Shown: positions 33,031-44,048, counted from the first letter of the stretch. The stretch: DNA of 64,000 nucleotides from Pictodentalium vernedei (GCA_031216915.1 CM062297.1:177248356-177312355), one strand, 5' to 3'. A program made the numbers and translations. Notes: a model not told the origin generated them from the letters alone.

Positions 33031-34841
33031 CATCCCAATTTTTGAACAAAAGTTCTGATGATAATAATGAGATATTAATTTTTTATGGCCTCAATGAGAA
33101 TTTCTTTACAGATATTATTGAATAATCCTTAATTCCAATGAGTTCAAAAATTGGTCTTGTCATGGAAGGGTTGAAGAAATTTTGGCATTTTACAACTGCT
33201 TAATTGTCCACACAACACTCCTCAAAATATTGAATAGAACACTGAATTGTGTGTACTTGTGTCATGTGACAAGTGGGAGAGCAGTAAATGCAAACAACCC
33301 TGTAATTCCTAGAAATACAATACCTATGCATTGTCTTGGGTAAAGGAGTGTGTCTTGAGTGATTTTAGCAATTACATCATAAAATATATTTTACTCCAAT
33401 TAAATTGTAATGAAATAAATCTCTTGCCATTTCAATAGTTTTGACATTTTACACTTATGGTCAAAAACGGTTAATCCCCCCTGTCTGGCACATACAGTCC
33501 AAACACAGTGAGCTAATACCTTGTTGTTATTCTCAAGAAGAAACTCAAACCATTCAGTAACTTGCCTGACATGTGCATGAAATCTTTAACGATCTGACTG
33601 CTGGAAGCTGCTATGAGGCCCACATAATTGCAGGAAGCTGCCTTCACCCAGTTGGTTAGGATGGTTGGACATTTCATCCTCTGTTGTTATGGCCCAGGAT
33701 CATGGATGTTCTAGTCTAGAACATTCTGGTGAAATATTTGTTTCTGATAAGATGTTTTTCTGCCAAATTACAAATAAGAGACATGTTTCTGTATGCTGCA
33801 TTCACTGCCTCATAATTAATTATATCTGTATCTTTTCTTTATTGTAAATCATATTCTATGCAATTACAGTGATTTCATCAACAAATATTGTTTAAACTAA
33901 ATTATAAATAAGGTATTAGAATGTGTTCACAGAGAATTCTTTTTTGAAAATTTATTGGAGAGTGCTTGCAGAGACACACCCCAATTAATTATTACAAAAC
34001 AAATCTGAGACAGTCAGGGTATATTTGCAGCCTGCAGGAAATAATGACAACATTTCTTCATGTAACTGATACAGTACTATCACTTAAAAATTGAGCTGGG
34101 CCTGTTAGCAGCTGTACTCCTTGGACCCCTCCCCCACCCCTGGTGCCATCTTTGTGGGAAAATATGCTAGTTTGCTTCCTACACTTAATTAATGTCAATG
34201 AAAAAGTCAATTCACTAATTGCTGGCTGATTATGTGAGGCCATTATTGCTCCTTCAGCCAGAAAAAGTCATATTTCACACAAGTGTATTTTCTTTGTTCC
34301 AATAACAAAAATCAAAGCAAAATTTTATCGAAGTCTCTGGGGAGCTGGCTATTAAGAGAAAAATGAAAAAAGATGGTATATTGATAAATATTGAATAATT
34401 CCAATGGGATATGATGCATGACAGAAACCATTTTTCTCTGCTCACTCTCTGATGAAGATATGAAAAATTAATTCACCAATGCCAAGAATAAACCTTAAAG
34501 GCAAATGTCTGAGTAAATAAGATGGATCGGTGTCACTGGAATGAAACAAATTACTCTTCCATATAACACAATACTAATCGATTGATCGCACAGGTAAACA
34601 CCTCCCCAACTGTATGACAAAGTGGCTTTCTCTAGAAGCAATTACAATACAAGTATATTGATTCCTGTGTTTTCTGACAACACTGGTCAATCTGTTTGGT
34701 TAGTTAGAGGTTACTGGAGCATAATGGCATGACCTTTGTCTGGGCAGACATGTGCTCAATATTGGGTACATAGCTTGTTGGTCACCCTTTTTAGGCTCCA
34801 AATTCCTTTCTGTCATGTTCATTCCCATAGCGGTCATAAGC
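33031..34841. other. mostly unassigned
   Basis: Holds the second exact 39-bp repeat (33336-33374) and a decayed hairpin at 33957-34010 similar to the core of element D. No gene seen. Confidence 0.35.
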
Positions 34842-35037
34842 TACAGTACAGTCACCATGGGCTGGACGTAATCCCTGCATGGGCTGTTATGTCCACACAT
34901 GTGTTTACCAGGTAATAAAAATCATCATCAGCAAAATTTTAATTAATGAAGCACCAGGTACTACCTGGTGCTTCATTAATTAAATTTTTGATGATTATTC
35001 CTATAATTAGTGTTTGGAGTCGAATATTATTTAGTCT
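34842..35037 (-). mobile_element. TA-E MITE, copy 4, truncated
   Basis: It starts TA|cagtacagtcaccatgg, passes through the core gaagcaccaggtactacctg, and stops near a C-rich tract at 35038-35058. The far terminus is missing. Confidence 0.78.
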
Positions 35038-35270
35038 CCCCCCCCCCTCCCCCCCCCAACCATATCTTTCATTGGATGGGGCTGCTCTGTCTGATAAACG
35101 ACCAAGCCTAAATATGTTTCGACGACTTTCTTGTATCCAGTTTCCGTGAGAAATGTCAGTCACTGTCTTGTGTAACGGTTAAGGGGGGATAACCCAAATG
35201 GACATGATCATTAGTCATTCTTTGTTCATCCCTTGAATGAATGTGCGGGTTATCAAGTAAAAGTCTCCAG

Positions 35271-35341
35271 TCGCGTTTGATATGATTATGCCCCTCACAC
35301 AGGCCGCCTGTGGGGGGGGCATAATCTTATCAAACGCGAAC
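35271..35341. repeat. palindrome, 30-base arms
   Basis: The arms gtcgcgtttgata, then gattatgccc, pair with gggcataatc, then tatcaaacgcgaac. It keeps its CpGs although it lies in the region of CpG decay. Confidence 0.8.
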
Positions 35342-35373
35342 TGCATATATTTTTCATATCATGTCAAAAATTG

Positions 35374-35461
35374 AGTTTATTAACATTCAGTATACAAACC
35401 ACGAATACTAGACTCAATCAAGAATAGTATTCGTGGTTTGTATACTGAGTGTTAATAAACT
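35374..35461. repeat. near-perfect palindrome, 37-base arms
   Basis: The left arm begins agtttattaacattcagtat and contains aaaccacgaatacta. The right arm is its complement with about one mismatch, around a 14-base loop. No second copy is seen in the window. Confidence 0.88.
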
Positions 35462-36318
35462 AGGGTCGGCCCGTCATGCCCTTACCCTCCAGCCCCCTCA
35501 ATCCGAAATTCACTCTGGTGCCCCTGCAACATAGATTGGATGAACTTTATTCACTTGTTACTCTAATTTATGTTACTTCTGACTCGATAGGCTTAGCAAG
35601 TGATCCCTTAGAACCCCTAAGATGATCAAAGGGGGTTAGGCTGAACCCAATATAGATACTTACAAACAGTACTGTTTGCAGTGAGTTGTGTTGTAGAAAC
35701 TTTTGCATATTTTTTCCAAGTTAAGAGCCCGAAGTGTTATTTACTATTGTTCTTAACACAGAAAAAGTGAACCGAAAAACCAAGGTTTTTTCCTGAAAAC
35801 GAACCAAAACCGAATCTGAGAAATCTAAACCTCACAGATGTATTGACAAGAGATAATCACATTGACTTCTGTGGGTAGAAAGTTGATGAAGAAAAAAATG
35901 CAGAGTGCTTTTTTCTTGTACTTTATTCCACAACTAGTTTCTGCTATACTGTAAAAAAATGTTTTGTTGTTGAACTGTTCAGACATGCATTATGTGTGCA
36001 CACATCTATTGTTCATGAACAGCAGGTTGTTTTCTCTTCTTAGAAGAAATGGGTATTATCCCGAACTCCAGGTGTCTTGGTGTAATCACACAGTTATCAG
36101 CTAAAATAAACTGGAAAATGAAAGTCCTTGGATAAAGTAAAAATATGTGGACCAGCATTTGTTCATTTGTAAGCAAGGAAAAGCAAACATACATGATTAT
36201 TGCTTGTCGAATGCATGTGTTGTGAGCAATATGCACTGAAAAACAGTCAAGGTCACACAAAATGAGTAATGTTCATAGCTTATTTATTTTTTTTTCTCTG
36301 TTGGGGCTAAAATGTTTG
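35462..36318. other. unassigned stretch upstream of the exon
   Basis: No exon, SINE or MITE recognised. Confidence 0.35.
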
Positions 36319-36440
36319 TGCCCCAGGAAGTGAAGAAGTGCTTGTTCACTGTGGTAAGCAAGCTCAGTTTTACTGGTAAAATAGGACCCGGTCACCAATG
36401 CCTGGGGTGGATGTCCTCTAAAATAGGCAACATGGGAAAA
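36319..36440 (+). mobile_element. SINE-C fragment
   Basis: The words ccccaggaagtgaagaagtg, cttgttcactgtggtaagca and tactggtaaaataggacccg match the SINE-C body. The shared tail is missing. Confidence 0.65.
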
Positions 36441-36601
36441 AACGAAAAAAAATTCCTGGGGATGCCTCACTCCAGCGAAAAGGGGGTGTATCTTGCTGCT
36501 ACGTTGCTCGGATGATGCTGTGCATCCTATTCTGTATCCCCACCCCAGTAGTTCAGCGATCTGAATGTAGCAGCTACCCCCTCCAAATAATTTGTCCTAA
36601 A

Positions 36602-36632
36602 ATACTGACTTTTCAATTTCAATTTCTTTCAG
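36602..36632 (+). promoter_or_regulatory. candidate 3' splice site of the USP exon
   Basis: A pyrimidine-rich run (tttcaatttcaatttctttc) is followed by AG at 36631-36632. It would start an exon at 36633, with about 110 bases before the proposed start codon. The frame stays open upstream, so the true exon start and first methionine are not certain. Confidence 0.5.
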
Positions 36633-36742
36633 CACTCAGCATACAGAGCTCCAGATTTTTAAATTCCATTCAAAACCACAAAAAGTTGGAATATATCAAA
36701 CATGACAAGTTACGGATAGATTCAAAATTGATTTTTTCAACC

Positions 36743-36901
36743 ATGGCAGTCGTTACGGGTGATTCAGACAACATTCCCATAGGAACTTATTCACATTATT
36801 ACGATACATGGGATCGTCATCAGAGTATGTCGGTGTCGAGTACTAAAGGATTACGTAATCCACCAGGTGAAAATAACTGTTTTTTGAACTGTGCTGTACA
36901 G
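36743..36901 (+). CDS. USP53/54: USP53/USP54-like ubiquitin-specific peptidase, first coding exon
   Basis: The exon encodes 53 residues in a whole number of codons and ends in cag before a GTGAGT donor. Residues 34-53 read TKGLRNPPGENNCFLNCAVQ. This is the N-terminal Cys-box of the USP fold in the form found in vertebrate USP53 and USP54 (KGLxNEPGQNSCFLNSAxQ). Cys46 aligns with the catalytic cysteine. In the human proteins the next residues are VLW, so the exon stop falls where the family continues. The start codon lies in a strong context (caaccatgg), and about 35 residues precede the Cys-box, similar to human. Family knowledge: long called inactive, later reported to act on K63-linked ubiquitin chains, and linked to cell junctions. 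An upstream in-frame extension cannot be excluded. Confidence 0.8.
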
Positions 36902-36907
36902 GTGAGT
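36902..36907 (+). promoter_or_regulatory. 5' splice site
   Basis: CAG|GTGAGT is a consensus U1 donor and cuts after a complete codon (phase 0). It fixes the end of the USP exon. Confidence 0.85.
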
Positions 36908-36923
36908 AACATTTTATTTTATT

Positions 36924-37203
36924 GTGTGTCCTTGGGCAAGGCACTTAATCCTTATTGCCCATGTTGGGGCGTAGTGACACAGTGTACTAACTACTAAGGC
37001 ATCCTGCATGTCATACTGCATGTCAATGGTGCACCTGTCTTCATTCTATGCTAACTCTGCTTGGGTGGAGTTAGTATGTTGGGGAGTCTGACAGTTGCTT
37101 GCCATAGCTCTGTGGTTCTCTCTGGGTACTTCCTCCACCCGCATAACTGTCTGACATGACGTGACCCTGGCTGGTGAAAATGTTGTCAAACTCCAATGAA
37201 TAA
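36924..37203 (+). mobile_element. SINE-2, 5'-truncated, just inside the intron
   Basis: It begins at tgtgtccttgggcaaggcac and continues to gtgaccctggctggtg and an aataaa tail. The direct repeat tttattttattg flanks it, so the truncation occurred at insertion. It starts about 20 bases after the USP splice donor. Confidence 0.85.
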
Positions 37204-37289
37204 ATTTATTTTATTGGTCTACAGCATGGAAATATGTTGATGAATATTACCACAAAAAAAGTTTCCCCAATTTCATTGAAAATCCACTG

Positions 37290-37366
37290 AAGTGCATGCA
37301 ACATTTCAGATAATGGATCCCCAGGTTGAACCTGGAGGTCCATTGGTTGAAACTTTGCTTGTAGTT
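37290..37366 (+). mobile_element. TA-F/TA-G core fragment
   Basis: The words caacatttcagataatggat, ccaggttgaacctgg and aggtccattggttgaaactt are the shared hairpin of TA-F and TA-G. Neither set of termini is present. Confidence 0.65.
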
Positions 37367-37375
37367 ATTCTTCTT

Positions 37376-37954
37376 CAGGCCTGGCACTTTCAGGAGAGCG
37401 ATTTATTCGGTCACCTACTGCTCACTTAAAACTAGCCCTCCTGGCCTTAGAAAAAAAATGATTACTGTAACAGCCTATTCCTGAAACCCACATCTTTTCA
37501 GATATCTGTGGGGCCCAGGGTATTTTTTTGTTTCTAAAAATTTGATTAGCAGTTTCCATATTGGTTTCAAAAAGTGATGATAAATAGTGAATATAAGGCT
37601 AATATGAAAGAAAAATGGTTAGCATTTGCACATTTTTGTATAGCATTTTGTGATGTGAATCCAGTCATCAAATACCCTGTATGTTAGTGGTCTCTGTAAG
37701 ATGGCCACACTGCCCCTCCCACACTTCCAGGCCATGCCGAGGCCCAGAGGTGTGGGAGGGGCAGTGTAGCCGTCTCACAAAGACTACCTTGTTAGTAGCA
37801 ACAAATAAAATGTTCAAAGCTCATTAGGCAGAATTCATTAACAATAAAACTTCATTTTGCCACTTTTACCTTTTGTAAAATTGAAGAGAGCGAATCGGAG
37901 CCATGTGATGGGAGCGATTTTAGCCCTCCAACATTTTTAAGAATGCCAGGCCTG
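37376..37954 (+). mobile_element. element T, copy 1
   Basis: The ends are caggcctggcactttc and the inverted agaatgccaggcctg. A 6-bp duplication, cttctt, flanks it once the hAT-I insertion at its right edge is discounted. It contains a strong palindrome at 37690-37784. No transposase. Confidence 0.7.
37690..37784. repeat. palindrome inside element T
   Basis: The arms gccacactgcccctcccaca and tgtgggaggggcagtgtagc are extended outward by gtctctgtaagatg/cgtctcacaaagac. They are separated by a 25-base loop. Confidence 0.85.
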
Positions 37955-37958
37955 CTTC

Positions 37959-38197
37959 CAAGCCAGAAAATAAGCAGACTGTCATCTGCAAAATGAGGTC
38001 CCCAGAGGGTGAATTTAGTGATGCTACCCTGCATAGCAGGGTAGCATCTCCAAATTTACCCTCTGTGAACCTCAGTCTGAATCAGGGTATCAAAACTAAA
38101 CAGAAAGAGGTACCCAGAAGATAAATTAGCCCACTGTATGGGATAGCATCATCAAATTCTCATTCTGCAAATGTCAGACTGCTTATTTTCAGGCCTG
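37959..38197 (+). mobile_element. hAT-I MITE, copy 4
   Basis: The ends are caagccagaaaataagcag and ctgcttattttcaggcctg. A perfect 8-bp duplication, cctgcttc, flanks it at 37951-37958 and 38198-38205. It inserted across the right boundary of element T. Confidence 0.92.
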
Positions 38198-38249
38198 CCT
38201 GCTTCTTTCGTCATAAAATGTGAGAGTTAATGCTTGTGGGAAATGCCAC

Positions 38250-38717
38250 TAGAGCTGTATGATAATCGAAACTGAATACTGGCATTGGTATTAAAGAAAC
38301 ACCTTGGTATTCCGGTGTATCAAAAGATTGTTCTGATCTCTGAATATATGTACCATAATCAGGAATTGAGCCATCACAATCGGAACAAATCCAAAGTGAT
38401 GCAGTTCGAAGAATCCTTTTACGGGCTCGTTCCAATGAGGGTGTCACATGATATGGTTTTGTTGAAATTTTTTGAAAAATAATATTTCAGTTGCACAATT
38501 TCTCTATTACGTGCACAGATGCTGATTCGTTTGGTAGAGGGATACTATTATTCATTCAGGATGACTACAGTTAAAAAACTCAAGACATCTTGAAAATTGA
38601 ATTGTGGGTAAATAAATAATAACGATAAACCAATATTTTTGCAACTACACCGGCATTCAATCGATACTGGTTTGAATACCGATATGCATTGGTTTATCGA
38701 TATACCACGCAGCCCCA
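38250..38717 (-). mobile_element. hAT-Y MITE, copy 2
   Basis: The ends are tagagctgtatgat and cacgcagcccca, with a perfect 8-bp duplication, aatgccac, at 38242-38249 and 38718-38725. It contains a decayed TTAA-A remnant at the same internal point as copy 1. Confidence 0.85.
38411..38545 (-). mobile_element. TTAA-A remnant inside hAT-Y copy 2
   Basis: It holds gctcgttccaatgagggtgt, then tcacatgatatggttttgtt and gctgattcgtttggtagagg. One half and the TTAA targets are lost. Confidence 0.7.
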
Positions 38718-38725
38718 AATGCCAC

Positions 38726-39496
38726 TCTGGGTGTTTCTGGTGCAGTACATGTTTGTACTGTAAATCTCTGTGAAGAATCATTACTTTCACAGGCTGGTAA
38801 AACCAGTGAAGAGTACATTATTATTTTTCCTATTATTCAGTGGTTCATTCTGACCGATACTGTATTGCTGCATTCAGCCTACATCATACCTGTATGTACC
38901 AGTAATACCTACTATTGTGTGTGTGGGTTTGTTGGGATGTTATATCTTGTAATATAAAATGATACATTCCTTTCAGAGCCTCGGGACAAATACAGCTAAT
39001 CAATGTCATCAGCAGTTCCTGCTAGCAGGGGTGTTCCTGTCTTTTCAAAAAGTTAAATATTAACATAGAAACTGTCAAGTACATTCTTCTTCTGATTTCT
39101 AGCCTCAGGACTTCTCAAGTGTTTTTTAACACACTAATACTATTATATGTAGTAGATTTATCTAACTAATTTCAATGCAGTACCAGGTTGGAATTTAAAT
39201 TCTCAAGGTACTTCCTTGTATAAGGTTGTATTAGTTGTCAAAGGGGTGGATCATCCTTTTATTAACAGACAAAACATGACAGTAATCTTTATCGATTTCT
39301 TATCTTACATGAGATTCGATCAATGCGCAAGTGATTTTTCTTCCACACTGTCAAGATTAAATAGTATATACTTCCTCAATTTGGTGGGAAAGTAAGCCTC
39401 TGATTATTGAAGATCCATTATCCTTATTTATCAGACAGCTCCTCTTTTCTAATGTTACAGCATAATTTTCAGATTAACCCATTACCAAGTGAAATC
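38726..39496. other. unassigned stretch
   Basis: Intronic, with no recognised repeat or exon. Confidence 0.35.
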
Positions 39497-39830
39497 GGGA
39501 TTGCGGTGGCTCAATGGTTATGGCATTGACCTTCAAACAGTTTGATCCCCTCAAGGGGTAACTGCGTTGTATCCATGGGCAAGGCAGTTAATCCTGATTG
39601 GTCACGCAGGGGCACGCTAGCAGTGTACTAATGTGTACTGTGAGTTGATGGTGCACCAGTCTTCAACGTATGTTAAATCTGCTTGTGTGGAGTTAGTATG
39701 TCGAGGGGTCTGACAATTGCTTGCCATTGGCTCTCTCCAGGCACTCCAGCTTCCTCCATCTGTAAAATTGTTCGACACAAGGTTACCCTGGTTGTTGAAA
39801 GTGTAGTTAAAACTCTAATAAATAAACCTA
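39497..39830 (+). mobile_element. SINE-2, diverged
   Basis: It has the head ttgcggtggctcaatggtta, body gtgtggagttagtatgtcga and tail ttgttgaaagtgtagttaaa then aataaataaa. Most CpGs are now TG or CA. Confidence 0.8.
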
Positions 39831-39999
39831 ATGAAACCGCTAAATCCACCACAACTGCCTGTGCCCAGAAATTATTTTTAACTGAAAAAAGAACTATTTC
39901 TGACTTTTATAATTTTTTACTGTAATTGAGGATGTGGCTCACCATGCCTTTCCTGGGTAAACTTGCAAGGTACATTTTAAGTACATGATCTTGCCAGTT

Positions 40000-40052
40000 A
40001 TTTCTAGGAAATTCTTGGCTGCCTGTTTAGGCAGCCAAGACTTGCCGAGAAA
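40000..40052. repeat. repeat P hairpin, copy 3
   Basis: The arms attcttggctgcc and ggcagccaagactt form the P-type hairpin. Confidence 0.7.
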
Positions 40053-40131
40053 CAACTGCAAAGCCATCAACTTTATTTTATTTAAACTGCCAAAGTGCAG
40101 CAAAATTATGAAAAAATCTCCAGGCCTTTCT

Positions 40132-40306
40132 CGGTTTAATTCTTGTTTATTTTTTTCCACCTTATTGCTTATGACCTCCTCACTGGAATGACCTCATGTA
40201 GGGCTCATTAGTTACATGTTTTATATTTTGGATGCAAAGAAATCATTCAGTTACTGGGGAAAAATTATTGGGAGTTTCGTGTCAAGTGATGTTGGTTGAA
40301 GGGTTA
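40132..40306. mobile_element. decayed TTAA-B-like element
   Basis: Weak matches: ttgcttatgacctcctcact, ggaatgacctcatg, and a final ggttgaagggttaa. Low confidence because most of the element is unrecognisable. Confidence 0.4.
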
Positions 40307-41639
40307 AACTTTAAAAATTTCCTTCTTGCAGAGAGATTTTTTTTTTTTTAATAATGAACTGGAAATTTTGTTACTGGCATTGCAGTATTTTTCACATCAC
40401 AAAGTTCCAATTTGACCGGGTAAATTTAACTTTGTGAAGTCAACAGGAATGGAGTGAAACTGGAATTTCAATATCTGTTATAAACAGCTAATTTTGGCTC
40501 CACTCTCTGCAATTAGTACACAATAACAGCCACTCTGGAGTCTGTAATGATTAAAATTCAATCAAATTAGAGCAATCTGAAGGTACAGTAAACACCAGTA
40601 TTGGTTTTTGGTTTGACTTCAAACAGCATATCCCTTCCTGTGTCAACAGTCCGAGGGAAGCAACAGATGGCCGGAGGTAAATCTCCTCTGCTTGACAAAA
40701 AATGTGGCGTCAGGTATATTGTGGCCAACAACAAAGAAAACTTGCATTGATATTAAAGGTAGAGGGGTCATTCAAATGATACCTGTGGTCAATTTGATTA
40801 AGATTTTGGTACAGAATGACCAAAATTAACTGCTGATAATTTTTTTATTTATTTTTGGGGAGTCACATGTTAAATTTTAAATATGTTCATGCTATTATTT
40901 TTGTCAGGCTACCTGTATGCAGGCTGTAGCATCATCAAAAAATATTATTTTCTGACAATAGTGAAAACTAAATCTGAAACTACAGAACCAGGTGATACTC
41001 TTTTTCCTGACTTGACCATAGTGACACCTGTCGATGGAAATAGAATCTTTGTCACCTGTTGAAACTTGAAATCATGCGTTCATCTGTTGAATTAGTGTAT
41101 TGATATTCACATTTCTGTTTATTAACAGGTACTTGTAACAGATCTTTTTTCTTAACACAAAAGATGGTTTTAGCGTGGGTTTTGAAGGTTCACTGAATAT
41201 TAAATTTAAACTTTTGTTATTTCCAAGTGTCCAGTGAATGAAAATTTTATTCCATCTTGTGTATGATGAAGGTCTCTCAAAACAAACTCATTTTCATCCA
41301 GATCAACTGAATGGAAGAACCAGGTGCATAACCCAAGGAGTGTTGGGGGGGGGGGGAGGGGTGGTGGGGTTGACAGCCTTCCAATAATTTTCCAGTCTGG
41401 ACATTTTTGCCTGGACTGAAGTCTTAGATATTGATTTGTTCTTGCTAGTAATCAAGTACTTTTTTACAAAAATAAATTTGCTACTTGGTCTTATGTCACA
41501 CAAGTAGATGGTCTCATGAAAATGGAGGTCTGTGACTGATTTGGAGCCAGCATGACCAATTTTGATTCAAGTGCATTCTAATTAAACAGGAATTTGGGAA
41601 GCCCATGCATCATGCCAACTACATCTTTTTATCCACCAG
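40307..41639. other. unassigned stretch
   Basis: Contains a G-rich run at 41346-41360. No exon or repeat recognised. Confidence 0.35.
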
Positions 41640-41993
41640 TGAGGCAGTGGCTCACTGGTTATGGAATTGAACCCCAAACCAAAAGACCCAAGGTTTGATT
41701 CCCGCCAGAGGGTAACTGCATTGTGTCCTTTGGCAAGTCACTTAATCCTGGTTGCCCATGTGGGGGGCACGATGGCACTGAATACTATGGCATACTGCAT
41801 GTCGATGGTGCACTTCTCTTCAACCAATGCTAACCCTGTGTATGTGGAGTTAGTAAGTTGGGGATTCTGGCTGTTGCTTGCCACCACCTAGTTGTTCTCT
41901 CTGGGTGCTCCAGCTTCCTCCACCCGTAAAGTGTCTGGCACAAGGTGACCATGGCTGTCAAAAGTGTTGTTAAACCACAATAAATAAATAAGT
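41640..41993 (+). mobile_element. SINE-2, diverged
   Basis: It runs from gaggcagtggctcactggtt through gttgcccatgtgggg to ctgtcaaaagtgttgttaaa and an AAAT tail. Confidence 0.82.
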
Positions 41994-42035
41994 AATCTAC
42001 AAACTAATTTTCTGAGTTTTTTTTTACTATAATCC

Positions 42036-42378
42036 TGACAGACGAATATTCTAACTACATCATCAAGGCATGCCTTCTTTAACCCTTTACCCAACGCAAG
42101 ACGATTTCAAAATTTATTATTTTAAATATCATTTTTTAAATGTTTTCAAAAAATTTCTACAAAACCATATCATGTGACTCCTTTTTGGAACGAGGTCGAC
42201 AAGCTTGTTCCAAAGAGGGGTCACATGATATGGTTTTGTTGAAATTTTTCGAAAAATATTTTTTCAGCTGCTGAATTTGCATATTACGTGGGCGGATGCG
42301 GGCGATTCGTTGGGTAAAGGGTTAAGGCATGCCTTCAAAGAAGGCATGCCTTGATGATATAGTTGGAATATTTTGTCA
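42036..42378. mobile_element. hairpin element L hosting TTAA-A
   Basis: The outer arms ctgacagacgaatattctaa and the inverted ttggaatattttgtcag face each other. The inner arms catcaaggcatgccttc pair with gaaggcatgccttgatg. The TTAA-A copy sits at a TTAA within the central part. Confidence 0.75.
42079..42325 (-). mobile_element. TTAA-A MITE, intact
   Basis: TTAA is exact at both ends with termini ccctttacccaacg/cgttgggtaaaggg. The hairpin (aaccatatcatgtgactcct and partner) is complete. It lies inside element L. Confidence 0.88.
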
Positions 42379-42508
42379 GTAGGGACTTGTCATGACAGTC
42401 AGCCTGTCGGGGCAAATTGCATTCACCCACCCCTAATCAGTAATTCATGACGCCCCTAGGAAAAACTAAAGTTGTACCCATTTTTAGACAGGTACAGTAC
42501 TGTTCAAA

Positions 42509-42660
42509 CCCCATGGAGACTCTGGGAAGTGATGCAATGTTTGTTAACTGTGAACAAGTTCTGTTTTATTGGTAAAATACATGTAGGACCCGGTAACCAA
42601 TTACCAGGGTGGATGTCCTCTGAAGTTGGTATACACAATTGGCTGAACTTGGCTTTCATT
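42509..42660 (+). mobile_element. SINE-C fragment
   Basis: Contains ttctgttttattggtaaaat, ggacccggtaaccaatt and ggtggatgtcctctgaagt. No tail. Confidence 0.65.
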
Positions 42661-42835
42661 GTTGTGGTCATGATATCATCACAGATGCCGAACATGACCT
42701 CAGTATATAAATTTTTCAAAATTGTAAGTACAATGCTATCACTGAGCAAAAAAATGTTTTCCTTCTTCGTTGTCTCAGTAGCACATGTAATGCCTTACCC
42801 ACATACCACAGCCATAAAATAAAGGGCTTATATGC

Positions 42836-43092
42836 TACAGTGTGGCCACCATGGATTGGTCACCTTCCAAGGGATGGGTAGTATTTACATGGATGCAGTA
42901 ATATTAGATTGCAAACACTAATTATAGAAATAATCATCAAAAATTTAATTAATGAAGCACCGTGTATAACCTAGTGTTTTATTAATTAAAATTTTGATGA
43001 TGACGATTTCTATTACCTGGTAAATGCATGCGTGGACTGCACTGTCCACATGTGGACTACGACCAGTCCATGGCAACAGCGACTGTACTGTT
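42836..43092 (+). mobile_element. TA-E MITE, copy 5
   Basis: The left end is TA|cagtgtggccaccatgg and the right is gcgactgtactg. The core hairpin is decayed (gaagcaccgtgtataaccta). Confidence 0.82.
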
Positions 43093-44048
43093 CATGTATA
43101 TACAGCAAAAATGAGCGCAAAAATGAAGAAATATGGACATAGAGATCTATGTTTTACTGAGAACATGGAAAACTATTGAAATAATTGTCGATCCTGTCAC
43201 AAATTGTGCTACAACTTGATGAATTAATTTCGTTTAGAATATTCTGAGTATTAATTGAGATGCAGTTTCTTTAGCCTCCGCATTTCATTTACCTGTTGAA
43301 TGTTAATTGCAAACGGCAAAGAATACCCATACGGAAATCTCACCGATTAAGATTTGAGATTTTCTTTGAGTCACATAAAAATTAAAAAAGATTTGGAGAG
43401 ATGACAACTCTGACATCTTTAGTGGCTTTTGTATGCATTTCTTTTTCAAGTCTTTGTCACAATTTCAACACAAGTACCGATAATCCAACAGTACTGTTAA
43501 CCTTTGTCAATAGTAGTTATCATATATTCTCAATTTGTCATCCACAACAGTTGAAATCTGGCTCCCTTATTGTTGTTTTCTTTCACAAGGTGAGGGCGCC
43601 CTGTTTATTTAGAGGAAGTAATAGTGGTGACTAATTTACGAATATTTTATGAATACTGGTACATTGTATATATTTTGCATCGAATGTGAATGTTGTTGTT
43701 CAAGTCTGCTTGGAATTTTTTGTTCTGGGTTAAAATACAGGAAAACAAATGCTAAAAGAAATGTCTGAGGATTATGAACAAATTTGTTCATCACCTGGAA
43801 AAAGGTTGCTTTGTCACACAATTCATTCAAAATTGCATGTCAGGCCCCTTGTAAATATTCTCATGAGAATGGCTAATCAGGTTTTTCTTGTGCCATTTGT
43901 GAAGTTTTGTCATGTCTGTTGTCCTGATTTTGTTTATAATTTTGTTTTATGACGATGCATCAGTGTAAATTATGGGAGCGTAAAAAACAGTACTACATAG
44001 TAGCCACAGTATTAAGATGTACTGACTTTTATCGGTGTGAAACACCAG
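43093..44048. other. unassigned stretch
   Basis: Intronic, with no recognised repeat or exon. The open frame at 43401-43634 shows no known domain. Confidence 0.35.

Noticed and set aside
36512-36742. 77-codon in-frame extension upstream of the USP start
   Set aside because: It crosses the proposed splice acceptor and resembles no USP N-terminus. I kept the methionine at 36743 but cannot exclude a spliced upstream extension.
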